The notes: generated by a model from the letters alone, not told the origin. A stretch of DNA of 64,000 bases from Gammaproteobacteria bacterium (GCA_016182845.1 JACPFT010000005.1:466680-530679); one strand, 5' to 3'. Positions 8,895 to 20,188 are shown, numbered from the stretch's first letter. Made by a program: numbers and translations.

Positions 8895-11800
8895 ATGCAG
8901 GCAACACGGACACGCAGGATCTGGCAGGGCTTCGCCACCTTAAGCCTGTGGCTGCTGCTCATGGTCGGGTCCAGCGCTGCCGGCGAGAATCTGCCCCTCA
9001 AGTTCCAGCGCTACGGCCTGGAACAGGGCCTGTCCCAGAGCGTCGTCACCCAGATTGTCCAGGACGCCAGGGGATTTCTCTGGCTGGGCACCCAGGACGG
9101 CTTGAACCGTTTCGACGGCTATGGCTTCCGCTACTACCGGCACAGCCACGATCAGCCCGATAGCCTGGCCGCCAATTTCATCTCGGCGCTGCTGGTGGAT
9201 TCTCACGGCCGGCTCTGGGTAGGCACGGAACTGGGTCTGGATCGTTTCGTGCCCGAGCAGGGGCGCTTTCACCACGAGAAATTGCTGCCCGTGGGCCAAG
9301 CCGGCGACGAGGGTTTGCGCGTCTCCGCCCTCTGGGAGGATCGTCAGGGGCGGCTGTGGGTCGGCACCGGCAATGGCCTCTTCCTGCGCGAGGAGTCCGG
9401 CACCTACATGCGCCAGGCCTTCGACGCTCATGATCCCGAGAGTCTGTCCGACAACCGCATCAATACCCTCGCCGAGGATGGGCTGGGCGGCTTGTGGATA
9501 GGCACGGAAGAGGGCTTGAACCGGCGCGATGGGGCCAGCGGAAAGATTCAACGCTTTCGCCGAGACCCCGGCGATCCCAGCAGTCTCTCCGACGATCGGG
9601 TCCTGGCCCTGCATTACACTACCAATGGCCAGCTCTGGATCGGCACGGTCAACGGCTTGAACCGCTTCCGGCCCGGCCAGCAGGATTTTCTGCGTTACTT
9701 TTCCGGGACATCACCCGAAGCGGGCTTGCCCAGCAACCGGGTGCAGGCCTTGAGCAGCGATGCCAAGGGCCGCTTATGGATAGGGACCGAGCGCGGCCTG
9801 GCGCTGAGAACCGAGCCGGGTGGAGGATTCCAGACCCTGTTCCGCGAGCCGCAGGAGCCCCAGGGCTTGGCGGGCGACGACATTACCAGCTTCTTCACGG
9901 ATCGCACCGGGCTGCAGTGGCTGGGCACCTACGGCTCGGGGGCGGCGGTCTGGAACCCGGAGAGCGCTCGTTTCTCGCACTATTTGTCCGGTCGGGATGG
10001 CGGACCACCGCGCGGCAGCAATCGCGTGGAATCGGTTTCCCAGGACCGCCTGGGCCGGCTATGGATGGGTACTGCGGACGAGGGGGTGTTCCGCCTGGAT
10101 CGCGCCCGCCGGGAGCTGAAGCATTTTCGTTCCGAGCCGGGCAAGAGCGGGAGTCTTGCACATCCTCGGGTTTCCGCCATCGTCGAGGATCGCCGGGGGC
10201 GCATGTGGTTCGCGACCCATGGCGGCGGCCTGAACCGCCTGGATCCAGGCAATGAACGCTTCCAACGCTGGCAACACCGGTCCGGCGACGGGCAATCCCT
10301 GTCGGATGACCGTCTATTAAGTCTGCTGGAGGACCGAGGCGGCCAGCTATGGATAGGCGGCGAATCGGGACTGGATCGCTACCTGGACGCCAGCGAAGGC
10401 TTCGAGCGCCTGGGCGACAGCTTGCCGGTGAAATTCCGCAATATCGATCGGCGCGTCAATACCATCCTGGATACCAGCGACGGCCGGCTCTGGCTGGGCG
10501 GGGATGGCGGCTTGTTGCGGCGCCGCGAGAACGGCGGCTTCGATCTGTACCAAAGCCAAGCCCATGAACCGAGCAGCCTGAGCCACACGGCTGTCCTGTC
10601 GCTGTTCGAGGATGCTCAGAGTCGCCTTTGGATCGGAACGGCCGCGGGACTCAACCGTGTGGACGGCCAAGGGGATTCGATTCGATTCCTGGGCCCGGGG
10701 CAGGCGCCCATCCTGCGCAACGGGGTGATATATGCCATTGCCGGCGACAAGGAGGGGCTGCTCTGGCTGAGCACCAACCAGGGGCTGTGGCGCTTCTCGC
10801 CCGAATCGGGGCGCATCGATCAGTTCGGCCTGCGCGATGGCTTGCAGGCCGACGAATTCTCCACCACCAGCCAGTACACGGCGCCCGATGGTGAATTGTT
10901 TTTCGGCGGCATCAACGGCCTCAGCAGTTTCCGGCCCGAGGCGATCGTGGCGGGGCACACGCCGCCGCGAGTGCTGTTCTCCGAGTTGCGGGAGTACCGC
11001 TCCGATGGCAGCCACAGCCGCGACCTTGGCGGCGTTTCGGAAATCGCCCTCCCCGCCGCCGCGCGCACCTTCACGATCAGCTATGCGGCGGCGGATTTCG
11101 TGCATCCCGGGGCTAACCGCTTTCAATACCGGATGAACGGGACCGGCGGCGATTGGGTCAACCTGGACCATCAGCGCGAGCTATCGTTCACCGACTTGAG
11201 CCGAGGCGACTACCGCCTGGAGGTCCGGGCCAGCAGCCGCGACGGGCAGTGGGCCGAGGCGGGTGGGGTCCTGAACATCCGGGTCGCCGGTCCCTGGTGG
11301 CGCAGCTCCTGGGCCTGGCTGGGCTATTTTCTGGTGGGCACATGCCTGGGTTTGTTGGGAGCCATGGCTTGGAAGCAGCAACGTGTCCAATCGCGCCAAC
11401 GCCGTCAAGCCGAAGCCAAGGCCCTGCAGGAGTCGCTGGCCCAGCATGAGCAGGAGCTCAAGGCTCTGCATTTGCACATCATGTCCCTGGAGCAACATCT
11501 CCAGGAGCGAATCGATGAAAACCTGGCCCTGACGTCCCAGCTCTACGAACTGTCCATGCTGGACAGCCTGACCGAGTTGCATAACCGCCGCTACATCAGC
11601 CTGAACCGGGATCGCCTCTGGCCCGCCGACGTGGTGCGCGGTCATGGGCTCATCCTCCTGGATATCGACGGCTTCATTCAGTTGAACCGAGCACGCGGCC
11701 AGGCCATGGGCGATCGCGTCCTGGCGCAGGCCGCCACCTTGCTGAAGAACCTCTGCCCGGAGCACGCCTGCATTGCGCGCTGGGGCGGCGATGAATTCCT

Positions 11801-12176
11801 GATCCTGGTGGCGAATGCCGGGGTGGAAGCGACTGAAACCCTGGCGGAGAGCCTGCGCGTGGGGTTCGCTCAACACGAATTCTTGCTCGGCGGCGAAGAG
11901 CGCACGAGCCTGTCCTGTTCCCTGGGGGCTTGTTGCCACGCCTTCCTGCCGGGCGCGGCGGAGCAGGGCTTCGAGCAGGCCCTGAATCTCGCCGAGCGCG
12001 CCATGTACGCCGCAAAGGCCAGCTCCCGCAATGCCTGGGTCCTGGTGGGTCCCGGCCGCGAGGCTCCGGCGCGCAGCCTCACCGGCGAGCTGTCCATGAC
12101 CGAACTCCTGGAGCGGGGCTGGATCCGCGCCGCCAGTTCCCTGCCCAAGGGGTTCGCCATTCGTTGGCTGAACTGA
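8895..12176 (+). CDS. periplasmic propeller sensor diguanylate cyclase (Reg_prop, Y_Y_Y, TM, GGDEF)
   Basis: A predicted transmembrane diguanylate cyclase of 1093 residues that would make c-di-GMP in response to a periplasmic signal. I start it at the ATG at 8895, preceded by AGGGAAGAAGG. The frame also opens at a TTG at 8820, but the 8895 start gives a clean signal peptide ending around SSAAGENL. The periplasmic part holds many two-component-regulator propeller repeats of the form GRLWVGTELGLDRF, then a Y_Y_Y domain (FTISYAAADF... about residues 720-800). One transmembrane helix (about 810-835), a coiled coil and a GGDEF domain follow. The active-site GGDEF (964-968) is intact. The inhibitory I-site RxxD that should sit just upstream is CPEH, so product inhibition at that site is probably lost. 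Confidence 0.9.
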   Translation: MQATRTRRIWQGFATLSLWLLLMVGSSAAGENLPLKFQRYGLEQGLSQSVVTQIVQDARGFLWLGTQDGLNRFDGYGFRYYRHSHDQPDSLAANFISALLVDSHGRLWVGTELGLDRFVPEQGRFHHEKLLPVGQAGDEGLRVSALWEDRQGRLWVGTGNGLFLREESGTYMRQAFDAHDPESLSDNRINTLAEDGLGGLWIGTEEGLNRRDGASGKIQRFRRDPGDPSSLSDDRVLALHYTTNGQLWIGTVNGLNRFRPGQQDFLRYFSGTSPEAGLPSNRVQALSSDAKGRLWIGTERGLALRTEPGGGFQTLFREPQEPQGLAGDDITSFFTDRTGLQWLGTYGSGAAVWNPESARFSHYLSGRDGGPPRGSNRVESVSQDRLGRLWMGTADEGVFRLDRARRELKHFRSEPGKSGSLAHPRVSAIVEDRRGRMWFATHGGGLNRLDPGNERFQRWQHRSGDGQSLSDDRLLSLLEDRGGQLWIGGESGLDRYLDASEGFERLGDSLPVKFRNIDRRVNTILDTSDGRLWLGGDGGLLRRRENGGFDLYQSQAHEPSSLSHTAVLSLFEDAQSRLWIGTAAGLNRVDGQGDSIRFLGPGQAPILRNGVIYAIAGDKEGLLWLSTNQGLWRFSPESGRIDQFGLRDGLQADEFSTTSQYTAPDGELFFGGINGLSSFRPEAIVAGHTPPRVLFSELREYRSDGSHSRDLGGVSEIALPAAARTFTISYAAADFVHPGANRFQYRMNGTGGDWVNLDHQRELSFTDLSRGDYRLEVRASSRDGQWAEAGGVLNIRVAGPWWRSSWAWLGYFLVGTCLGLLGAMAWKQQRVQSRQRRQAEAKALQESLAQHEQELKALHLHIMSLEQHLQERIDENLALTSQLYELSMLDSLTELHNRRYISLNRDRLWPADVVRGHGLILLDIDGFIQLNRARGQAMGDRVLAQAATLLKNLCPEHACIARWGGDEFLILVANAGVEATETLAESLRVGFAQHEFLLGGEERTSLSCSLGACCHAFLPGAAEQGFEQALNLAERAMYAAKASSRNAWVLVGPGREAPARSLTGELSMTELLERGWIRAASSLPKGFAIRWLN

Positions 12177-12261
12177 GCCCGTCCAATGCGCTGTGGCTGT
12201 GATCCCGCCGGCCGTGCTTCGGGTTATCATGCCTGCGCTTTTAGTCTCGAGGGTTCAGTCG

Positions 12262-14004
<1,743 letters not shown>

Positions 14005-14257
14005 ATCGGTCCACGCCGGTTTCGGTGTGACTTCTTACCCCTGCAATCCGGAGCGGTTCATGGCGGCGCCCGTCGGTCATGCGCCTAAGGTCCGAAAAAT
14101 CCAGCAATTTTGACTTGTGGGGCACTTGAGAAGGCTTCATATTTACCTTTCGATTGACGAATGGCCGTCCCGGGACAACCGGTCCGGCGCTGGCGCAGGC
14201 CCGACCTGCACACTAAAGTTGTACTGCGGCACTAGGCGCAGATTTTAGGACGCGAGA
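14005..14257. other. intergenic region ggt to FIST gene, no clear element
   Basis: About 250 bases without a convincing ORF. It holds a GTCCCGGGAC palindrome near 14167-14176 and a TTGACG at 14154-14159, but no matching -10 at proper spacing. It presumably carries the promoter of the FIST gene. I see no terminator with a T tract after ggt. Confidence 0.4.
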
Positions 14258-15493
14258 ATGGCAGCTCCCTCTTCTTCTCCTATCCTTCTGGGTCACGCCG
14301 CCGGCCCGGATACCCATGAAGTCGCCCTGGCTTGCCTGGAAACCGCCTACGACGGGGTGCCCTCCGACTTCATGCCGGGTTGGGCCCTGGCCTTCTGCGG
14401 CGGCCGCCACGATGGCGAGCTGTTCCTGGCCGGCTTGCGCACCCGCTTGGGCGACATCCCGGTCATCGGCGGCGCGGCGGTGGGGACCATCACCGCCGAG
14501 ACCTGTGCCTACAGCGGCTTCGAGGCCTTGGTCGCCGTGTTCCCGGCTGACCTAAGCCTGAGCTCCCTGCATTTCGACGAGCTGGGCCAGGACGAGTTCA
14601 GCGTGGGACAATCACTGGGCCGGCGCCTGAGCGAGGAAGCGGACGGCTGCTCGGTCCTGGTGTTCTATGACAGCGTTCGCCACGCCAATCCCGTGCAATT
14701 GCACGTGGGTAGCCGCTTGCTTGATGGCATGTACGACGTCTTGGGCGACAAACCGCTGCAGGTCCTGGGCGGCGGCACGCTGGCGGATTTCAATTTTGGC
14801 GCGGGGTATATTTTCGACGGCATAGGGTCCATGCCCCATGGCGTGGTGGCGGCCGTGCTGCCGCCCGAGATCAAGCTCATCACGCGCATCTTCCACGGTT
14901 GCATGCCCGCAAGCTCGTTCATGACCATTACCCGCATCGAAGGCGCGGTGGTCTATGAGCTGGACGGAAAGCCGGCCCTGGAGGCTCTGACGGCGATCCT
15001 GGGCGCGGATTTCTTCTCGGGACCGGCGGGCCAGCTGACTCTCACGGCCACCTTGGGAGAGAAACAGGGGGATCTGTTCGCGCCTTATGAGGAATCGGCC
15101 TACGTCAATCGCCTGATTTTGTCCCATGATCCGGCTCAGGGCTCCATCACCCTGTTCGAGCCGGATTTCGCGGTCGGCTCGCGGATCCAGGTCATGTCGC
15201 GCAGCAATGCCCTGATGCTGGATTCCGTGCGCCAGGGGGCGGTTGAGCTGGCTGCAAGCCTAGAGGGCGAGCAGCCCCTGCTGGCTTTCTATGTGGATTG
15301 TGCGGGTCGGTCCTCCATGGTGAGCGGCGCCGAGGTCGAGGAAGCCGGGATCGTCGCTGCCGAACTGGCCCGCTGCGCGCCGGTCTGCGGCTTTTATTCC
15401 GGCGTGGAGTTCGCGCCGGTGCATGGCCGCAGCCGGCCCCTGGACTGGACGGGCGTGGCCATGGTGTTTTGCTTGAATCAGGACGGGCAATGA
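14258..15493 (+). CDS. FIST-domain sensor, NosP-like
   Basis: A 411-residue cytoplasmic protein with FIST_N (about residues 30-215) and FIST_C (about 215-400) domains and no membrane segments. FIST proteins of the NosP family, first studied as PA1975 of Pseudomonas aeruginosa, bind heme and nitric oxide and control a partner kinase or c-di-GMP enzyme encoded beside them. Here the stop codon shares ATGA with a GGDEF/EAL gene, exactly that kind of partner. H213 in the motif IFHGCMP is a candidate heme ligand or structural residue at the FIST domain junction. Heme binding itself is an inference; other FIST proteins may sense small ligands such as amino acids. Confidence 0.8.
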   Translation: MAAPSSSPILLGHAAGPDTHEVALACLETAYDGVPSDFMPGWALAFCGGRHDGELFLAGLRTRLGDIPVIGGAAVGTITAETCAYSGFEALVAVFPADLSLSSLHFDELGQDEFSVGQSLGRRLSEEADGCSVLVFYDSVRHANPVQLHVGSRLLDGMYDVLGDKPLQVLGGGTLADFNFGAGYIFDGIGSMPHGVVAAVLPPEIKLITRIFHGCMPASSFMTITRIEGAVVYELDGKPALEALTAILGADFFSGPAGQLTLTATLGEKQGDLFAPYEESAYVNRLILSHDPAQGSITLFEPDFAVGSRIQVMSRSNALMLDSVRQGAVELAASLEGEQPLLAFYVDCAGRSSMVSGAEVEEAGIVAAELARCAPVCGFYSGVEFAPVHGRSRPLDWTGVAMVFCLNQDGQ

Positions 15494-17781
15494 GCGAAAC
15501 GGACGAGGATCAGAAGGCTCTGAAGCAGGAACTGGAGTTCTATCGCCAGCAGTGCAATCACCTGGGCGCACAGATGCTGCGCCTCCAGGAAGAACAGAGC
15601 CTGACTCAGCGCGATGCGCGCCGTGCCCATACGGTGGCGACCCTGGTGAGCCGTGCCTACAAGGCCGGCGAATTCCTGCATGACCGCAACGAGATCGCGG
15701 TGCGCTTCCTGGAAATCCTGCTGGCGACCACGCTCTACGATCGGGCCGTGTTGTTTCGTTTCGAGCCGGCTTCCAACCGTTTCCATCTCTGGCATGCCCT
15801 CGGCTTCCCTGCCGGACAGCCTGGCCAACTGCTGGTGCTGCGGGCGCTGCCCGAGCGCCTCTGCGCCAATTCCCGCACCCTGCCCGAGGCGCCGATCCCG
15901 GAACTGCGCGCTTACCTGGGTTTGCCCTATTTGCTCTGGGCCTTCGAGCCGCGCGCCGAGTTCGCCCTGCTGCTCGGTAACGGCTCGGAAGTGCATACCC
16001 AGAAGCCCTTCGAGAGCAAGGATGTCGAGGTCGCGGCCACGGCCCTGGAAGTGCTAATCCACCTGGAGCGCCGCGCCCAGATGGAAGAGAACATGCACAA
16101 GTTATCCCTGGCGGTCGAGCAGTCGCCGGCCTCGGTGCTGATCACCGACGCCGCCGGGCGCATCGAATACGCCAACCCGACCTTCGCGCGCATGACCGGC
16201 TACCGCTGGGACGAGGTCGTTGGCCATGGCATCGCCAGCCTGCAGGCCCGCTACCCGGCGACCGAGCAGCACAACGCCTTGGCCGTTGCCATCGCCCGCG
16301 GCGAGGAATGGAAGGGCCAACTGCCCAGCAAGACCAAGCAGGGCAAGCTCTACTGGGAGTTCACCACGCTCACCCCGATCCGCAATCCCGTTCAGGAGAT
16401 CACCCACTACCTGCTGGTCAGCGAAGACATCAGCGTACGCAAGGAGTACGAGGAACGCCTGACCTACCAGGCGAACTACGACGCGCTCACCGACCTGCCC
16501 AACCGCATGCTGGCCTTCGACCGCCTGGCCCAGGCCCTGGCCAACGGCCGGCGCGCCGGCTCCAAGGTCGTGCTAATCATGGTGGATCTTGACCAGTTCA
16601 AACTGGCCAATGACACCCTGGGACATCTGGCCGGCGACGAACTCTTGATCGAATCGGCCCAGCGCCTGCGTACCTGCGTTCGCGAGAGCGATACTGTGGC
16701 CCGCTTGGGCGGCGACGAGTTCCTGGTGGTCCTGCCCAATATCGAGGACGAGCGCCACGCCGAGCGCATCGCCGAGAAGATCCATCGGGCCTTCTCCCAG
16801 CCCTTCGGTTCCCAGGACAAGGAGCTGTTCCTGACCGCCAGCATAGGCATCACCGTGTTCCCGGACGACGGCGACGAACCCAATGCCTTGCTGCGCAACG
16901 CCGATTCGGCCATGTTCGAGGCCAAGGGCTTCGGGCGCAATTCCTACCGCTTCTTCACGCCGCGCATGAATGTCCTGGCCGCCGAGCGGGTGTTCTTCGA
17001 GTCGCGCCTGCGCCATGCGGTGGAACGCAAGGAGCTGATGCTGCACTACCAACCCATCATCGAGCCGGAAACCGGGCGCATCCACAGCGTCGAGGCACTG
17101 TTGCGCTGGTTCAATCCGGAAGTGGGCCTGGTGCCGCCGGATCGCTTCATTCCCCTGGCCGAGGAAACCGGCCTCATCGTCGAGATCGGCGCCTGGGTCC
17201 TGCACGCCGCCTGCAAGGAGCTGCGCCGCTGGCGCGATGCCGGGGCCGCGCCCATCCAGGTGGCGGTGAACGTCTCGGGCCGGCAGTTCCGCGACGGCGG
17301 CCTGTTCGACACGGTGCGCTCGGCCCTAACCGAAGCCGGACTGCCGGCCAATGCCCTGAAACTGGAGATCACCGAGAGCTCGCTCGTCGGCGGCGATGTG
17401 CAGGAAATCGCCCGGCTGTTGGGCGAGTTGAGGGAGGAGGGCATGGGCCTGGCCATCGACGATTTCGGTACCGGCTACTCGTCCCTGAGCTACCTCAAGC
17501 GCTATCCCCTGGATACCCTCAAGATCGACAAGAGTTTCGTGCGCGACGTGAACACCGACGCCGATGACGCCAACCTCGTGGTGGCCATGATCGCCATGGC
17601 CCATGGCCTGGGCTTGCAAGTGGTGGCCGAAGGGGTGGAAACCGAGGAGCAGCTGGCCTTCCTGCGCCGTTACGACTGCGACTTCGTGCAGGGCTATCTA
17701 TACAGCAAGCCTCTGCCGGGCAGTGATCTGTTCAACTTCTTGCAGCAGTACCAGGCCAGGCCCGCCCGCGCGGCGGGCTAG
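15490..17781 (+). CDS. GAF-PAS-GGDEF-EAL c-di-GMP turnover protein
   Basis: A soluble 763-residue bifunctional-type c-di-GMP protein. Domains in order: an N-terminal coiled coil (about residues 5-40), a GAF-like domain (about 50-190), a PAS domain (about 205-320), GGDEF (about 335-500) and EAL (about 515-755). The cyclase motif GGDEF is intact (407-411) with an I-site RESD (398-401). The phosphodiesterase motif EAL (535-537, VEALLRW), DDFGTGYSS and the downstream lysine motif LKIDKSFV are also intact, so both activities are possible. Start at 15490 lies in the ATGA overlap with the FIST gene. The open frame upstream of it is inside that gene and is rejected. The coupling implies the FIST protein regulates this enzyme. 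Confidence 0.92.
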   Translation: MSETDEDQKALKQELEFYRQQCNHLGAQMLRLQEEQSLTQRDARRAHTVATLVSRAYKAGEFLHDRNEIAVRFLEILLATTLYDRAVLFRFEPASNRFHLWHALGFPAGQPGQLLVLRALPERLCANSRTLPEAPIPELRAYLGLPYLLWAFEPRAEFALLLGNGSEVHTQKPFESKDVEVAATALEVLIHLERRAQMEENMHKLSLAVEQSPASVLITDAAGRIEYANPTFARMTGYRWDEVVGHGIASLQARYPATEQHNALAVAIARGEEWKGQLPSKTKQGKLYWEFTTLTPIRNPVQEITHYLLVSEDISVRKEYEERLTYQANYDALTDLPNRMLAFDRLAQALANGRRAGSKVVLIMVDLDQFKLANDTLGHLAGDELLIESAQRLRTCVRESDTVARLGGDEFLVVLPNIEDERHAERIAEKIHRAFSQPFGSQDKELFLTASIGITVFPDDGDEPNALLRNADSAMFEAKGFGRNSYRFFTPRMNVLAAERVFFESRLRHAVERKELMLHYQPIIEPETGRIHSVEALLRWFNPEVGLVPPDRFIPLAEETGLIVEIGAWVLHAACKELRRWRDAGAAPIQVAVNVSGRQFRDGGLFDTVRSALTEAGLPANALKLEITESSLVGGDVQEIARLLGELREEGMGLAIDDFGTGYSSLSYLKRYPLDTLKIDKSFVRDVNTDADDANLVVAMIAMAHGLGLQVVAEGVETEEQLAFLRRYDCDFVQGYLYSKPLPGSDLFNFLQQYQARPARAAG

Positions 17782-17802
17782 GGCTCCGGAGCGCCGGAGC
17801 CC
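17781..17802. terminator. hairpin between convergent genes, no T tract
   Basis: Perfect 9-bp stem GGGCTCCGG / CCGGAGCCC with loop AGCG, between the stop codons of the GGDEF/EAL gene (+) and the lipoprotein gene (-). No T run follows on either strand, so it may protect 3' ends rather than terminate by itself. Confidence 0.5.
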
Positions 17803-17811
17803 GTACCGATT

Positions 17812-18273
17812 TCAGGGCAATTCGGCGCGTAGGCGCAAACCCTTCAAGAGCTCCACCTCGACCGGCTTTCCCGCCGCCAAGGGCATGTCGCCCTCGGGCG
17901 AGCGACTCTCCACGGGCAATCCGCTCGAGGGACGCACGTCCAGTTGGCCGCGGTAGTTGAGCTTGGGGCTCAGTCCATCCAGGCCGCGGGTCCGCAGCAC
18001 CAGGGTCAACTGCAACTCGCGCTCATGGGCGCAGGCATCGGCGCGCTCCCCGACGCAGATGCGGCCCGTGGCGATGGATTCCAGGGGATAACCCTCGTCA
18101 TCCAGGGCATCGCCGACGCTGAGCTCCTCGCGCCAGATGGTCTTGCCCCGGTCATCGATCAGGCTCAGGCGCAGCAGGCTGTCGTACTGGACCGTGCGCA
18201 AGCCGCCGCAGGCGTTCAGCAATGCCAGTGCGGCCAGCGTCAACAGCGCCCCGGTGCATTTCCTTGGCTTCAT
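17812..18273 (-). CDS. small lipoprotein of unknown function
   Basis: A 153-residue predicted lipoprotein. The start at 18273 gives the signal MKPRKCTGALLTLAALALLNAC with a lipobox LNAC, so the mature protein begins at Cys22; a start further upstream would spoil the signal. A GGAG lies upstream. The mature part is rich in charged residues and beta-strand-like segments and contains two further cysteines (in GRICVGERADACAHE) that could form a disulfide. I do not recognise a named family. It starts ten bases after the folD stop on the same strand, so it probably shares the folD transcript, though nothing links it functionally to folate metabolism. Confidence 0.75.
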   Translation of the reverse strand: MKPRKCTGALLTLAALALLNACGGLRTVQYDSLLRLSLIDDRGKTIWREELSVGDALDDEGYPLESIATGRICVGERADACAHERELQLTLVLRTRGLDGLSPKLNYRGQLDVRPSSGLPVESRSPEGDMPLAAGKPVEVELLKGLRLRAELP

Positions 18274-18283
18274 GCACGGCTCC

Positions 18284-19138
18284 TCAGCGATGCAGGACAT
18301 TGGCTGCGTACAGGGTGTTGTACATGAGCATGGCCACGGTCATGGGTCCGACGCCACCGGGAACCGGCGTGATGAAGGCGGCGCGCTCGCTGGCGACGGC
18401 GAAGTCCACATCGCCGGTGAGGCGGCCGTCGGGCAGGCGGTGGATGCCCACGTCGATGACGATGGCGCCGGGCTTGACCCACTCGCCCTTGACCAGACCC
18501 TGCTTGCCGGCGGCCGCGATGACGATATCGGCCTGGCCCACGTGGTAGGCAAGGTCATGGGTAAATCTGTGACAGATCGTGGTCGTGCTGCCGGCCAGCA
18601 GCAGCTCCAGGGCCATGGGCCGTCCGACGATGTTGGAGGCGCCCACCACCACGGCGTGAAGTCCATGGAGGTCGATGCCGGTCGATTCCAGGAGCTTCAT
18701 GACGCCGAAGGGCGTGCAGGGCCGCAGTACCGGCATGCGCTGCATCAAGCGGCCGACGTTATAAGGATGGAAGCCGTCCACATCCTTGTCCGGGCGGATA
18801 CGCTCCAGCACGGCGCTGGCGTCGATATGGCCGGGCAGGGGTAGCTGAACCAGGATGCCATCGATCTGGCTGTCCTCGTTGAGCCGGTCGATGAGCGCCA
18901 GGAGCTCACCCTGGGTGGTGGTGTCGGGTAGGTCATGGGCCTCGGAATGGAAGCCTATTTCGGCACAGGCCTTGCGCTTACTGCCGACATAGACCTGGGA
19001 GGCCGGATTGTCGCCCACCAGCACGACGGCGAGGCCCGGTGCGCGCATGCCCTTACCGATGCGATCGCGTACGCCGTTGGCGACTTGCTGGCGTACTTGG
19101 GCGGCGATGGCCTTGCCATCGATGATGCTTGCCGTCAT
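18284..19138 (-). CDS. folD: bifunctional methylenetetrahydrofolate dehydrogenase / cyclohydrolase
   Basis: FolD interconverts methylene-, methenyl- and 10-formyl-tetrahydrofolate using NADP. The 284-residue product matches the family length. The catalytic lysine is K54 with Y50 in [14 protein letters not shown], and other signatures are [26 protein letters not shown] and the Rossmann motif [15 protein letters not shown]. It is transcribed away from the tRNA cluster, as in Pseudomonas, where folD also flanks a tRNA cluster near tig. A small lipoprotein gene follows ten bases downstream. Confidence 0.96.
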   Translation of the reverse strand: MTASIIDGKAIAAQVRQQVANGVRDRIGKGMRAPGLAVVLVGDNPASQVYVGSKRKACAEIGFHSEAHDLPDTTTQGELLALIDRLNEDSQIDGILVQLPLPGHIDASAVLERIRPDKDVDGFHPYNVGRLMQRMPVLRPCTPFGVMKLLESTGIDLHGLHAVVVGASNIVGRPMALELLLAGSTTTICHRFTHDLAYHVGQADIVIAAAGKQGLVKGEWVKPGAIVIDVGIHRLPDGRLTGDVDFAVASERAAFITPVPGGVGPMTVAMLMYNTLYAANVLHR

Positions 19139-19235
19139 GGCTTTCCTCGATACACGGTTAAAGTGTTAATTTTCGCAAGTTTAGCCAGTAGCGCCAAGTC
19201 CATGCTCCCCCAGGAGAAATTTTCTAAAAAGAGCA

Positions 19236-19264
19236 TTGACGCACCCCCGGGGCGCTAGTAAGAT
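19236..19264 (+). promoter_or_regulatory. sigma-70 promoter of the tRNA operon
   Basis: TTGACG (19236-19241), exactly 17 bases, then TAAGAT (19259-19264), 64 bases before tRNA-Pro. A near-consensus promoter with a GC-rich start region, as expected for a stringently controlled stable-RNA operon. Confidence 0.8.
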
Positions 19265-19327
19265 GCCGGCCTCGTCGCAGACAGCGTATCGATGGATTGT
19301 CCGGGCGCAATAAGCGTGTGATACAAC

Positions 19328-19404
<77 letters not shown>

Positions 19405-19448
19405 ATCCTTAAGGTCTACGGCGAGTGTCCGGTTCGGTGACGAATAAA

Positions 19449-19525
<77 letters not shown>

Positions 19526-19547
19526 AACCGCTGGCGAAAAGTTTAAT

Positions 19548-19624
19548 GGTGGCCGTAGCTCAGTTGGTAGAGTCCCAGATTGTGATTCTGGTCGTCGTGG
19601 GTTCGAGTCCCATCGGCCACCCCA
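19548..19624 (+). tRNA. tRNA-His (GUG)
   Basis: The anticodon loop TTGTGAT gives GTG. The extra G at 19548 pairs with discriminator C at 19621, the G-1:C73 identity pair specific to histidine tRNA. CCA is encoded. Confidence 0.97.
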
Positions 19625-19691
19625 TTAAATGATGGTCGCGTCCCTGGTGACGTGGCTAGACTTCCCTGCTTAGGGAAAAGTCATAAAAGTC

Positions 19692-19767
19692 GGGCTGTTA
19701 GCTCAGTTGGTAGAGCTGGAGACTCTTAATCTCTAGGTCGTAGGTTCGAATCCTACACAGCCCACCA
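19692..19767 (+). tRNA. tRNA-Lys (CUU), first copy
   Basis: 76 nt with CCA. The anticodon stem GGAGA/TCTCT encloses the loop CTCTTAA, so the anticodon is CTT (AAG codon), not the commoner TTT. Acceptor GGGCTGT pairs with ACAGCCC. Confidence 0.95.
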
Positions 19768-19840
19768 AATCGCCTCGCTCAGGCTTCATGCCTTGCGGGA
19801 GCCAACGAAGCATCGCTTCGCTGGCAAGTGTGCGAAGCCT

Positions 19841-19925
19841 GCGAAAGTGGCGGAATTGGTAGACGCACTGGATTTAGGTTCCAGCGCCGCAAGGCGTGCG
19901 AGTTCGAGTCTCGCCTTTCGCACCA
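19841..19925 (+). tRNA. tRNA-Leu (UAG)
   Basis: 85 nt class II tRNA with a long variable arm (CGCCGCAAGGCGT). The loop TTTAGGT gives anticodon TAG. CCA is encoded. Confidence 0.96.
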
Positions 19926-19945
19926 TTTCGCACGACCATGGGCTT

Positions 19946-19954
19946 TGTTACAAT
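19946..19954 (+). promoter_or_regulatory. candidate internal promoter for second tRNA-Lys
   Basis: TGTTACAAT is a TGn-extended TACAAT -10 box between tRNA-Leu and the second tRNA-Lys, about 15 bases before the latter. No strong -35 is seen. It could give the last tRNA independent expression. Confidence 0.4.
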
Positions 19955-19968
19955 CGGTTAAAGGAATT

Positions 19969-20044
19969 GGGTCGTTAGCTCAGTTGGTAGAGCTGGAGAC
20001 TCTTAATCTCTAGGTCGTAGGTTCGAATCCTACACGACCCACCA
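19969..20044 (+). tRNA. tRNA-Lys (CUU), second copy
   Basis: 76 nt with CCA and the same body and anticodon loop (CTCTTAA) as the first copy. It differs only in two compensated acceptor-stem pairs (GGGTCGT with ACGACCC). Last tRNA before tig. Confidence 0.95.
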
Positions 20045-20188
20045 ATTCCCCCCTTCTCATCGTTCTTCCAGAATCCCAGGTCCTCCCTACGCAAGATTGC
20101 CGCGCATCGGCATCCGCACGTGCCATGCGGCAGTCCTCGGCCGCCGGTGGCCAATTATGAACAAGCCCTGGTTCTCGTTCTTGCCCTG

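Noticed and set aside
19793..20013. Small plus-strand proteins across 19.8-20.0 kb (ESGGIGRRTGF type)
   Set aside because: Translation of tRNA-Leu and tRNA-Lys; not genes.
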